Shown here one piece after another: positions 7,536 to 15,948 of a DNA stretch of 36,521 bases (the first letter of the stretch is position 1; every line of letters begins with the position of its first letter). Made by a program: the position numbers and the translations under genes. This DNA is from Acidobacteriota bacterium. GTDB lineage: Bacteria > Acidobacteriota > Terriglobia > Acidiferrales > UBA7541. A model generated the notes under the pieces. That model did no database searches. It was not told where the DNA came from and worked only from the letters and a program-made list of their open reading frames with translations. The stretch covers positions 190-36,710 of the forward strand of contig PMHK01000066.1 of NCBI GenBank assembly GCA_003156635.1, read 5' to 3'.

Positions 7536-9806
7536 CTACCAACTCCTGGCAATTGCCGCAACGATCCGACCGAGCGCGTCCACGTCGCGCGTGTCGACCA
7601 CTTCGGCGGGAGAATGGGAATAACGCAGCGCCCAACCCAGCGGAATATCCGCTGAGCCATAACGTACAAACGCCGAACCGTCGTTGCCGCCGGCAGTGAC
7701 TCCATACTGAACCGGAATATTATTTTTGCGGGCGAGTTGAATCACGCGTTCGACCAGATCGTGGCGCGCGATGTTCGAGCTGTCGATGGCGCGGATCACG
7801 AAACCGTCGCCGAGTTTCGCATCGCCGAAGCGTTTGGATTCGAGGGGCGAATCGGAGCTGACGAAAGTGTCGACGGCGAAGACAAAATCGGGAGTATGGC
7901 CTTCGGCGGCCAGGCGATTGGCCAGCTTCCCGGCGCCGACCAGGCCTTCTTCTTCGCCGGTGGACCAGACGAAGGTGACGTCGCGATCTTTCAGCGGCGC
8001 GCCGAGGGCCCAGACCGCGGAGAGGAGGGCGGCGGCTCCCACGCGATCGTCGAAAGCGCGGCCGTTGGCGCGAGTGCCGAGCAGCGGGCGATATCGTTTG
8101 GGGATGGTAATGGTATCGCCGACGCTGATGCCGAGTTTGGCCGCGTCCATCGGGTTGCGCGCGCCGGCATCGACACGGATTACATTTTTGGCGTCGGGCT
8201 TTTGCGGTTCGTCATCCGGCCATTTGAAATCGTGAGTGTCCCAGCCGAGCGGCGGCTCGACGATGGCGTCGAGATCGCCTTTGGCGGTGTGCACCAGCGC
8301 GGGATGGCCCTCGAAATAACTGAGGGAGCCGCTGCCGCGCCATTCGACTTCGAGGCGGCCATCGTTAGCGATAGATTTCACGGCGAAACCGATTTCGTCC
8401 AGGTGAGCGACAACGAGAATGCTGGGAGTCTTGGCGGCGGACGGCGTGCCCAGATGGAGGATTAAATTTCCGGCGGCGTCGGTTTCGGTTTTGGCCCATT
8501 TCGGAAGTAGCGAAGACACCGATTGACGGACCTCGTCCTCGTGGTAACTCACTCCATAGGCCTCGACCAAGACGCGAAGAGCGTTGGAGCTGACGGCGGC
8601 GGCTCGGGTGGTGGCAACGGCATTCGATTCGGCAGGAATGGCTTTGGCCACGGATTCGGAACCCTGCAGGTAACGGCTCAGAAGTTGGGTCAGGTTTTCG
8701 AGGTCGCGGGAATCGATCATTTCGGCGGGAGTGTCGGGCCAGGCGGTGGCAATCGCGAGATGCGCCCAATTCGCCGGAAGGGCCGGCATGGCCAAGTAGC
8801 TATTCGGCAGGAGATTCGCGGAGTAATCGCTAGCGAAGGTAATTTTCGCGGAATCGGCGAGTTGTTTGAGTTGGGAGCCGAAGCTAGTGAGGACACCATC
8901 GGTTTTTTCCACGCCGATGAGGACGCCGCTGCCGGGTTCGCGGCGGGGGGCGTGACGCATGGTGGGCATATCGGGAATCGGGCCGCCGGGCAGCAGGCGG
9001 CCAATGTAGATCATTTCGTCGGCGTGCGTCGCGGTGAGGATGCGCTGCAATCCGCGGGCGCCGGTGCGCTGCTGGACGACGAATGCGATGGTGATGGTGC
9101 CCTTAATTTTTGAGGGATCGAGTTGTTTCAAGGTTTCGATCAGTGCCGCAGCGCCGAAGCGATCACCGACGGACGCGCCGGCGAAGTCGGCGCCGCCCAG
9201 GTTTATCAAGCGGCGGTTGATGGCGATGGGGCTTAACAGGTCGACGCCGGCTTTGCGAACTTCGGCGGCGTTTGCCGCGCCGATATCGACGTAGAAATTT
9301 TCGAGGTCTCCGGCCTTGGGAGCGTTCAGATGCGCACCCTGCAGGTGGACGGAGAGGCCGGCGACTACGCCATCGATCCATTTGCCTTCGGTGGTTTCGA
9401 TTTTCACGGGTTGCGCGGCGTAGAGTTCGTTGAAAACCGGAGGCAGACCGAATTGGGGCAGGCGCTGTACGCGCAGATAGCCGTCGGCGGTAATTTCGCT
9501 GACGACGAAACCCGGCTCATCGATGGGAGTGACGATGAGGCGGTTCGGGGAGCCGGCGCCCATGGTGATGGTCACGTTGCCCATGTTGTCGGTCGCCGGA
9601 TGGAAGGCGGCGAGATCAGTGCGAATCGCTTTTCCCAGTTCGCTCTCGTAGCCGGAGACTGCCGGCGTGTCGACCAGTTGCGAGAGGATGTTCTGCGATG
9701 GGTTGTGAGACACGGCCGGAGCGGGAACGGCTTGAGCTGACGCTGAAGAACAAACAAGAAATGCGAAGCAAAGGGTGGACCAGATGAAGGCCAAGAATCG
9801 ATTCAT
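7536..9806 (-). CDS. Secreted tandem M42-family metallopeptidase, first domain degenerate
   Basis: A 756-residue protein made of two M42 (glutamyl aminopeptidase/cellulase M-like) domains behind a signal peptide (residues 1-26, ending SSASAQA). The second domain (about 400-756) keeps the dinuclear zinc site and catalytic acid: His468 in AHLDEIGF, Asp586 in FDDRVG, Glu618-Glu619 in GEEEG, Asp646 in AVDT and His731 in YSHSPAE. In the first domain (about 37-385) the equivalent positions read Pro94, Gly214, Gln246-Arg247, Gly269 and Asp358, so it cannot bind metal the same way. Single-domain M42 enzymes are about 350 residues. The frame is open to ATG 9926, but ATG 9806 has a GAGGA site (9812-9816) and the signal peptide, so it is chosen. 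Confidence 0.88.
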   Translation of the reverse strand: MNRFLAFIWSTLCFAFLVCSSASAQAVPAPAVSHNPSQNILSQLVDTPAVSGYESELGKAIRTDLAAFHPATDNMGNVTITMGAGSPNRLIVTPIDEPGFVVSEITADGYLRVQRLPQFGLPPVFNELYAAQPVKIETTEGKWIDGVVAGLSVHLQGAHLNAPKAGDLENFYVDIGAANAAEVRKAGVDLLSPIAINRRLINLGGADFAGASVGDRFGAAALIETLKQLDPSKIKGTITIAFVVQQRTGARGLQRILTATHADEMIYIGRLLPGGPIPDMPTMRHAPRREPGSGVLIGVEKTDGVLTSFGSQLKQLADSAKITFASDYSANLLPNSYLAMPALPANWAHLAIATAWPDTPAEMIDSRDLENLTQLLSRYLQGSESVAKAIPAESNAVATTRAAAVSSNALRVLVEAYGVSYHEDEVRQSVSSLLPKWAKTETDAAGNLILHLGTPSAAKTPSILVVAHLDEIGFAVKSIANDGRLEVEWRGSGSLSYFEGHPALVHTAKGDLDAIVEPPLGWDTHDFKWPDDEPQKPDAKNVIRVDAGARNPMDAAKLGISVGDTITIPKRYRPLLGTRANGRAFDDRVGAAALLSAVWALGAPLKDRDVTFVWSTGEEEGLVGAGKLANRLAAEGHTPDFVFAVDTFVSSDSPLESKRFGDAKLGDGFVIRAIDSSNIARHDLVERVIQLARKNNIPVQYGVTAGGNDGSAFVRYGSADIPLGWALRYSHSPAEVVDTRDVDALGRIVAAIARSW

Positions 9807-9940
9807 GCGTTTCCTCGGGACTTGATTCACTAAGAGCCGCAAATGTATCCCGGTCGTCCGGATCACGCAAATGAAAGGTAGGGGGTAAGTCGGCAATTGT
9901 CTGAGTCCCGGAAGAAAACGATTCATACGGGAACCTGCGA

Positions 9941-11605
9941 TTACGCGCGGGAAAGTTCGGTGATCAGGGCTTCGCGGCGCTTGAGGGCGATGGAGTCGAC
10001 TTGATTGAGGACCAGGATGTAGCCGACGGCGGCGAGAACGATCAGGAACAGGAAGAGCAGGGTGGCGACCCAGATGCGGCCGGAGGCTCGGGCGGCGATG
10101 AGGGCGAGAGCGCAGAGACCGATGGCGACGGCTTGAATGGCGAGGCTGGCGATGGCGGTGGTGCCGGAGGCGCGCTGGCGGCCGAAGGTGCCGTAGTCGA
10201 TTTTTTTCGGAGTGTAGAGGGAGAGCAAGTTGCCGGCCGCAAGATTCACGAGGAGGCCGAAGGTGACGCCGGTGAGGGTGGCGGCCACGATCTCGGCGGA
10301 AGGCGGGCGGTAAAGAAAACAGGTGCCCAGCCAGACCAGCAGAATTTCGATGGCGATGATGATGGCGTGAGCCAGGTTCTTGCCCAGCACAATTTCACGA
10401 AAGCGCAGCGGAGCGAGAAAGAAAAACTGAACGCCGACTCCGTCGCCGCCGAAGGTGTTGTAGACCAGGTTGGTGAGCATCAAGAGGGTGTAGGCGGCAC
10501 CCACGGGAAAAGCCAGATCGGCGGCGCGAGCAAGGATGCCGCCGGGATCGCCGGTGCGGGCCGAACCAAAACGAAAAATCACCAGAACGACCACCGGCAT
10601 GATGAAGGTGAAAAGCATGGGGCCGCTGCGCGAGAGATAGTGAAATTCTTTTTCGACGACCGCGGAGATCGGGCCGGGAACGCCAGGAATATTCCAGCCT
10701 ACGGTGGGCGCGGCACCTCGGGCGGCGGGTTTGGCAGTGCGCGCGACCGCCTCGCTCAAATTTTCGCCCTGGTACTGCGCACGGAGGCGGATCTTGAGCA
10801 GCCCTAGAATGATCGCGGAATAAAAGCATTGCAGCAGAACGGCACCCAGCGAGCGGAGGAAATCGCCATGCAGCGCGCTGGCGATGGAATCCGCAGCCAA
10901 GCCGGGCGGCAAGAAACGCTGCAGGGGCAAGGCCTGCGCGGAGAAGTGCGACATCGCGGGGCCGGCGCGTTTGCCGAAGTGAAGAATCAGCGGATTGATC
11001 AGCTGAAAACTGATGATAAAGAGAAAAAAAATGACGCCGAGAAGTTCGCGGGTGCGGCGCTGGGCCAGCCATCTTTCGACCCAGACATAAACCATGCGGC
11101 CGAGAAGAATATTCAGGATAGCGAAAGCCAGCAGGGACAGTGCCGCCACAAAAAACAGCGAAGGCGCAGCGACCGTGATTCCGAGCACGATGCCGAGCGA
11201 CCACAAAATGCCGATCGCGGTGGCGGGCTCGAGCGAACCAAAGGCGAGGCGGACCAAAAAGTAGGAGCGGAAAGTCAGCGGGAAACGCAGCAGGTTGGAC
11301 GAATCGATATTTTCGGAAAAGGCGCTGGCCAGCACGGGAAAAAATTGCCAGAAGAGAAATATGAGCCAAAATAGCAGCGCCAGGAATTCAGGTTGGCCGT
11401 GAGAAGCGAAATACCAGGAGGCCAAGCCGAGGCCGACGCTGCCGCCCAGACCCAGCATGCCGAAACCCAGAAACATGAAAATGCGAGCGACCAATTCCAG
11501 TCGCCCACGCACGGTGCGCAGAGAATTTACGAAAAGCTGCCAGCGGACGCGACCGATGGCGGCAAACTGTTCGCGCATGCTGGGACTGAAATCTAGCCGA
11601 GCCAC
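9941..11605 (-). CDS. ABC transporter permease, large multi-spanning exporter subunit
   Basis: A 554-residue integral membrane protein with many hydrophobic segments, for example around IFMFLGFGMLGLGG, ALLFWLIFLFWQFFPVLA, GVIFFLFIISFQLI and, at the C-terminal end, IWVATLLFLFLIVLAAVGY. It has no nucleotide-binding domain. It resembles the large ABC-2-type/putative exporter permeases paired with a single ATPase. The gene starts with GTG at 11605, inside the last 13 bases of the ATPase gene, with an AGGA site seven bases before it. The frame continues back to 11818, but that part is an overlap artefact rich in Arg and Ser. ATG 11578 is another possible start. The transported substrate is unknown. 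Confidence 0.85.
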   Translation of the reverse strand: MARLDFSPSMREQFAAIGRVRWQLFVNSLRTVRGRLELVARIFMFLGFGMLGLGGSVGLGLASWYFASHGQPEFLALLFWLIFLFWQFFPVLASAFSENIDSSNLLRFPLTFRSYFLVRLAFGSLEPATAIGILWSLGIVLGITVAAPSLFFVAALSLLAFAILNILLGRMVYVWVERWLAQRRTRELLGVIFFLFIISFQLINPLILHFGKRAGPAMSHFSAQALPLQRFLPPGLAADSIASALHGDFLRSLGAVLLQCFYSAIILGLLKIRLRAQYQGENLSEAVARTAKPAARGAAPTVGWNIPGVPGPISAVVEKEFHYLSRSGPMLFTFIMPVVVLVIFRFGSARTGDPGGILARAADLAFPVGAAYTLLMLTNLVYNTFGGDGVGVQFFFLAPLRFREIVLGKNLAHAIIIAIEILLVWLGTCFLYRPPSAEIVAATLTGVTFGLLVNLAAGNLLSLYTPKKIDYGTFGRQRASGTTAIASLAIQAVAIGLCALALIAARASGRIWVATLLFLFLIVLAAVGYILVLNQVDSIALKRREALITELSRA

Positions 11606-12447
11606 GAGAGTTCCTGATCGGGGCGGCGCGTGCCACCGACGATGCGCAGAAAAATTTGTTCGAGGGTGAGTTTTTCGCCGGACGCAGGCTGATCGCCGGG
11701 AGCCGCGCCCGAGGCGAGCAGAGCGGTAGCGCTCTGGGCGGCTACGCCCGCGCGGAGTTCTTCGAGCGAGCCCTGGGCGACGAGTTGACCGCGATGAATG
11801 ATGGCGACGTGGCTGCACAGGCGTTCGACGATTTCCAAAACGTGCGAAGTGAGAAAAATGGTGGCGCCGCGGGCGATCATGCTTTGCAGCATGGCTTTCA
11901 GGGTGTTGGAGGCGACGGCGTCAACGCCTTCGAAAGGCTCATCGAGAAATAAAACCTTGGGTCCGTGAATCACAGCCGCGGCGAGAGCGAGTTTTTTCTG
12001 CATGCCGTGGGAATAATCGGTGACCAGGGATTTGGGCTGGTCGGTGAGCTGCATGAATTCGAGAAGTTCGGCGGAGCGTTTTGCGGCGGTGTCGCGATCG
12101 AGGCCGTACATGCGGCCGACGAAATTCAGATACTCGGATCCAGTGAGCCGGCCAAAAAGCGCCATGCCTTCGGGGACCACGCCAATCTGGCGTTTTACTT
12201 CGACCGGATTCTCGGTGAAGTCGCTGCCGAGAATCTGCATGCGGCCCGAACTGGGCGCGAGCAAACCAGTGAGCATTTTAATGGTGGTGGACTTCCCTGC
12301 CCCGTTGGGACCCAGGAAGCCGAAAAACTGCCCGGGCGCCACGCGCAGGTTCACATCCTGCACGGCGGTGAGGTCGCCGAAGCGGCGGGTGAGGTGTTCG
12401 GTAGCGATGGCCGGCGCGGCCGCAACTGGAATTGAAATGGCGCTCAT
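11593..12447 (-). CDS. ABC transporter ATP-binding protein
   Basis: A 284-residue cytoplasmic ATPase. The Walker A GPNGAGKST is at residues 46-54, the Q-loop region VVPEGMALF near 91-98, the signature segment YSHGMQKK at 145-152 (degenerate from LSGGQ, as is common in ABC-2 exporters), Walker B VLFLDEP at 165-171 and the H-loop His202 in TSHVLE. The N-terminal 15 residues are Ala-rich and poorly conserved in character, so the true start may be a few codons later. No strong ribosome binding site was seen. Its stop overlaps the start of the permease gene by 13 bases, which makes translational coupling and a two-subunit exporter very likely. Confidence 0.93.
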   Translation of the reverse strand: MSAISIPVAAAPAIATEHLTRRFGDLTAVQDVNLRVAPGQFFGFLGPNGAGKSTTIKMLTGLLAPSSGRMQILGSDFTENPVEVKRQIGVVPEGMALFGRLTGSEYLNFVGRMYGLDRDTAAKRSAELLEFMQLTDQPKSLVTDYSHGMQKKLALAAAVIHGPKVLFLDEPFEGVDAVASNTLKAMLQSMIARGATIFLTSHVLEIVERLCSHVAIIHRGQLVAQGSLEELRAGVAAQSATALLASGAAPGDQPASGEKLTLEQIFLRIVGGTRRPDQELSWLG

Positions 12448-12491
12448 GGAATTTTCGACTCTAGCACACGACGCGGGGACCGAACGAAAAT

Positions 12492-14264
12492 CTAGTGCGA
12501 GCTGACGCTGGGGGCGAGTGGAACGCTGGGCTGCGGGAATACGGCCATCACGGCCGGCAATTCCAGGCGGAACGTGCAGCCGCCCTCAGGGCGGTTGAAG
12601 CCGAGAATATTGCCGCCATGCTCCTGCATCACACCATAGCAGATGCTGAGGCCGAGGCCGGTGCCTTTGCCCACAGATTTGGTGGTGTAGAAAGGATCGA
12701 AAACTTTGTCAGGCTCTTTCATGCCCGGGCCGGTGTCGGAAAATTCGATGATGACCAGGCCGCGTTCGCGGAGCGTGCGGATCAGCAGCACACCACCGCC
12801 GGCGGACTCCATGGCGTCGACGCCATTGCTGATCAGATGATAGAAAACCTGGAGCAGCTGATTCGGATCGCCGCGGACCGCCGGCAGGACGCTGCGATTC
12901 TCGAGTTCGATGCGGATATTTTTTTCGCGTAGATCGAGATTGCGCAACTGGACCGCGCCGGTGAGCACGGTATTGAGATCCAGCAACTGTTTTTCGGCCG
13001 GCACCTGGCGCGCGAAGCTGAGTAAGTTGGTGACGAGTTCCTTGGTGCGGCGCGCCTGTTCGCGAATTTTTTGGCCGAGCGAATAGGCGCGGCTTTCGGA
13101 TGGATTCTCGAGGGTCAGCAGGTCGGAATAGCCGAGGATGGCGGTAAGCGGATTATTGATTTCGTGCGCGGCGCCGGCGGCTAGCTGGCCCAGCGACGCG
13201 AGCTTTTCGGATTGAACGAAATGGGTCTGGAGGCGCTTGACGTTCTCGAGCGAATCCCAGAGGTCGTGGACCAGCTGGGTGCGTTCCTGGTAAACGAGAT
13301 GCTGGCGCAGGAAGACCAGGGCGCTGACGATGAAGATGGCGGTCAAGGTCACCAGCATTCGGAATTTCCGGACCGGGACGGGCGCATCGCTGAGTTCCAG
13401 GTTCCAAATCGCCAGGAGCGGAGCCGACAGGCAGCCGATGCGGGCCAGACGCGTGGGCCACTGGGTATCGCGCTTGAGCGGCGCGGTCATCGGTTCGGGT
13501 TCAAATTTCAAATCACGGGCGATGATGCCGGTGACGCCGATCCACACGAAGGCGCAGAGCATGGGCAGGCGGAGCAAATATCCGTCGTAGGAAATTTTGT
13601 GGCGAATGGCGAGATCGAGGACGAAAATTCCGGAGATGTACAAGGAAAAGGCGCCGAAGAGATTTCCGTAGATCTTCCGCCAGGAACCCTGCGCGCGAAA
13701 AAACAGAATTCCGAACCCGATGGCGACCACCAAATTTTCGATGAAATATGCGGTAACATCGCGCGAATGAAACAGCGCCGGTTCGTGCTGCACGCTTTTC
13801 CAGGGCATGGCCGCGAAAATATAGATATAGAGCCAGACAATTCCGAGCAGCAGCAGATCGATCAGGCCAAAGCGCAGAGTTTCGCGCATTTTGCGGGCGT
13901 GGGGCATGAGCGCAATGGCGGCCATGAACGGGACCGTGTGCAGAAAAAAGAGCAAATCGGCGGCGAACGGCGGCTGGGTCTGGTGGTGGAGACCAAACTC
14001 GGTGTAAACGAGCACGAGAATCCCGGAGAGCCAGAGGGTGCAGCCCAAGGCCAAGAGCATCCAGAAGCCATTTTGACGGCGGTAGGGCGAGGCGGCGTTC
14101 CAGAGCAAGAAGGTATTGCAAAACAAGGGAACGACACAGGCCAGAACGTAGCTGAAATTTTCAACCATGGGCAGGCGGGACTTGAGCATGGACGACACGA
14201 GAAATCCGCCGACGAAAAATGTCCACGCGCAAAGAATCAGGATGGAATTCCGGGTTAATTTCAT
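12492..14264 (-). CDS. Multi-spanning membrane sensor histidine kinase
   Basis: A 590-residue histidine kinase. The first ~330 residues contain about nine or ten hydrophobic segments (ILILCAWTFFVGGFLVSSML is the first) and act as an integral-membrane sensor with no large periplasmic loop. A short coiled linker (LWDSLENVKRLQTHFVQSEK) leads to the dimerisation domain with phospho-acceptor His367 in AHEINNPLTAILGY. The ATPase domain follows with the N-box YHLISNGVDAM, G1 box FSDTGPGMKEP and G2 box GKGTGLGLSIC. No response regulator is adjacent, so it is an orphan kinase. The stop lies 44 bases from the start of the ABC ATPase gene on the same strand, so co-transcription with the exporter is possible. 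The sensed signal is unknown. Confidence 0.92.
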   Translation of the reverse strand: MKLTRNSILILCAWTFFVGGFLVSSMLKSRLPMVENFSYVLACVVPLFCNTFLLWNAASPYRRQNGFWMLLALGCTLWLSGILVLVYTEFGLHHQTQPPFAADLLFFLHTVPFMAAIALMPHARKMRETLRFGLIDLLLLGIVWLYIYIFAAMPWKSVQHEPALFHSRDVTAYFIENLVVAIGFGILFFRAQGSWRKIYGNLFGAFSLYISGIFVLDLAIRHKISYDGYLLRLPMLCAFVWIGVTGIIARDLKFEPEPMTAPLKRDTQWPTRLARIGCLSAPLLAIWNLELSDAPVPVRKFRMLVTLTAIFIVSALVFLRQHLVYQERTQLVHDLWDSLENVKRLQTHFVQSEKLASLGQLAAGAAHEINNPLTAILGYSDLLTLENPSESRAYSLGQKIREQARRTKELVTNLLSFARQVPAEKQLLDLNTVLTGAVQLRNLDLREKNIRIELENRSVLPAVRGDPNQLLQVFYHLISNGVDAMESAGGGVLLIRTLRERGLVIIEFSDTGPGMKEPDKVFDPFYTTKSVGKGTGLGLSICYGVMQEHGGNILGFNRPEGGCTFRLELPAVMAVFPQPSVPLAPSVSSH

Positions 14265-14453
14265 CTGAATGCCTGGAAAAAATTTTACAGGAGACGGTGG
14301 GGATTGGGCGGAGAACTTCCTAAGCTCTTTCTAAGACAGAACGAGAGAAGGCGAAAGGTTTCGCTGTACTAGTGAAAATAGGTGCTGAGAGGATTCGGGG
14401 GATTGGTTTGGAACTGACTGATTCCTTTGCGATTAGATTGGGGCTAAACAAAA

Positions 14454-14984
14454 ATGGATGGTTCGCATACGCGCGGTTCAATTTTGGGGGAGGCTGACAT
14501 CAGGGACCGAAATGCAGCAGCGCTGGCGGCGGTGAGGATCTCGTTGGGAGCACTGTTTCTAATTTTTGCGCAGTACAAGGTATTCGGCACGGGGTTCACT
14601 TTGGGCGGAGGCTTCCAGTACTGGATCAACCGATTCCTGGCGGAAGGCGCTTACCCGTTCATGGTTCCGGTGCTGCGAAATTTTGTGCTACCGCACGCGA
14701 CGGCGATCGCTTTTTTGACGGCTTATGGGGAGTTGGCGATTGGGCTTTCGCTGGTTCTGGGAGTTCTGGTGCGTCCGGCGAGCGCTTGCGGCGCGATCTA
14801 TATGTTGACGCTGCTTTTTTCCTCGAATTACCCCGGAGCGCACGCGCCGTTCTGGCAATATTTCGGTGCGTCATTGGAGCACCTGGTTCCGGCACTTTGT
14901 TTTGCGGCGTTTCTGGTGGGCGACCCGGCACGGGTGCTCTCGATTCCTTCCTACCTGAAATCCAGAAATCGTGCGGCGCAGTAA
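14454..14984 (+). CDS. DoxX family membrane protein
   Basis: A 176-residue inner-membrane protein with four predicted helices: about residues 23-42 (AVRISLGALFLIFAQYKVF), 80-98, 99-120 (ELAIGLSLVLGVLVRPAS) and 140-158. The pattern and size fit the DoxX/DoxD family, whose members are linked to thiosulfate:quinone oxidoreductase or to redox stress. No partner oxidoreductase gene is nearby, so its role here is open. It is divergent from the histidine kinase, with a 189-base gap in which I could not place promoters, and ends seven bases from the convergent EAL gene. The ribosome binding site is weak. Confidence 0.85.
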   Translation: MDGSHTRGSILGEADIRDRNAAALAAVRISLGALFLIFAQYKVFGTGFTLGGGFQYWINRFLAEGAYPFMVPVLRNFVLPHATAIAFLTAYGELAIGLSLVLGVLVRPASACGAIYMLTLLFSSNYPGAHAPFWQYFGASLEHLVPALCFAAFLVGDPARVLSIPSYLKSRNRAAQ

Positions 14985-14991
14985 AAACGAA

Positions 14992-15948
14992 CTACGGCGA
15001 ACGCAGAACCGGACTGAGCGAGGGAATATCGTCGGAAGGATTTCGACGGTCGGCGGACCATAGCGAAAGGCCGGTGCGGAGCAGCCTGGCGAACTCCTGG
15101 GCCGGCAGCGGGCGACTGAAATAATAGCCCTGGGCCTCGTCGCACCGATGAGCCTGAAGAAATTCGAGTTCGGCCCGGGTCTCGACACCTTCAGCAATGA
15201 CCCGGAGATTCAGGCTGCGGCCCATGGCGATGACGGCGGTGATGATCGCGGTGTCGTCCGGCGTAGCGGTAATCTGGCGGATGAAAGACTGATCGATCTT
15301 GAGCGAATCCACGGGAAATTTCCGGAGATAGCTGAGGCTGGAGTAGCCGGTGCCGAAATCATCGACCGCCAGATGGACCCCGCCGGCGCGCAAGTTTTTG
15401 AGAACGGACTCGGTGGATTCGGCGCGCTTCATCAGCACGGTTTCGGTGAGTTCCAGTTCGAGGCGCCGGGGATTTAAGCCGGTGTCTTGCAGGATGGTGA
15501 ATACGCCGTCGAGAAAATGTTCATGGCGAAATTCGATGGCGGAAATATTCACAGCGATGCTGGCGAGTGACAAGCCCGCATCCGCCCAGGTGCGAACCTG
15601 GCGGCACGCTTCGTGCAGGACCCAATTTCCGATGGGGAGAATCAGGCCGCAGTCTTCGGCCACCGGAATAAATTTGCCGGGGGGAATCGGCCCATGCTCC
15701 GGGTGGTTCCAGCGAACCAACGCTTCCGCGCCGGTGATCTCTCCGGTATTCAAGTCGATTTTGGGCTGATAGTGCACGGTCAATTCGCGGCGATCCAGAG
15801 CGCGGCGCAGACTTTCTTCAATGGATTGGCGCTCGACGGCCCGGACGTTCATGGCCGGTTTGAAAAACTGATAGTTCTGCCGGCCGTTTTCCTTGGCCTG
15901 GTACATCGCCGTGTCGGCATTCTTGATGGGTCTCGGCATCGAGGCCAT
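14992..15948 (-). CDS. EAL phosphodiesterase half of a frameshifted GGDEF-EAL gene
   Basis: This frame encodes the C-terminal part of one signalling protein whose N-terminal part is in another frame at 15818-17104. From IKNADTAMYQAKENG (the end of a GGDEF domain) it runs into a complete EAL domain (about residues 42-295). The c-di-GMP phosphodiesterase residues are all present: Glu75 in EALVRW, Asn134 in VNIS, Glu167 in ELELTE, Asp196-Asp197 in VDDFGTG, Lys217 in LKID, Glu253 in AEGVE and Gln273 in EAQGYYFS. The first seven codons are translated from the wrong side of the frameshift. Whether it is made alone from an internal ATG is uncertain. Its end abuts the convergent DoxX gene. Confidence 0.85.
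   Translation of the reverse strand: MASMPRPIKNADTAMYQAKENGRQNYQFFKPAMNVRAVERQSIEESLRRALDRRELTVHYQPKIDLNTGEITGAEALVRWNHPEHGPIPPGKFIPVAEDCGLILPIGNWVLHEACRQVRTWADAGLSLASIAVNISAIEFRHEHFLDGVFTILQDTGLNPRRLELELTETVLMKRAESTESVLKNLRAGGVHLAVDDFGTGYSSLSYLRKFPVDSLKIDQSFIRQITATPDDTAIITAVIAMGRSLNLRVIAEGVETRAELEFLQAHRCDEAQGYYFSRPLPAQEFARLLRTGLSLWSADRRNPSDDIPSLSPVLRSP

Noticed and set aside
9807-9926. 40-codon upstream extension of the M42 peptidase, also beginning MNRFL
   Set aside because: The internal ATG has a better ribosome binding site and the signal peptide. The repeated MNRFL is short enough to be chance.
11606-11818. 71-codon upstream extension of the ABC permease
   Set aside because: It lies within the ATPase gene and is Arg/Ser-rich; GTG 11605 has a proper site.
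13212-14258. 348-codon plus-strand frame opposite the histidine kinase
   Set aside because: It is Gly/Glu/Gln/His-rich with no recognisable motif, while the minus strand carries all kinase boxes.
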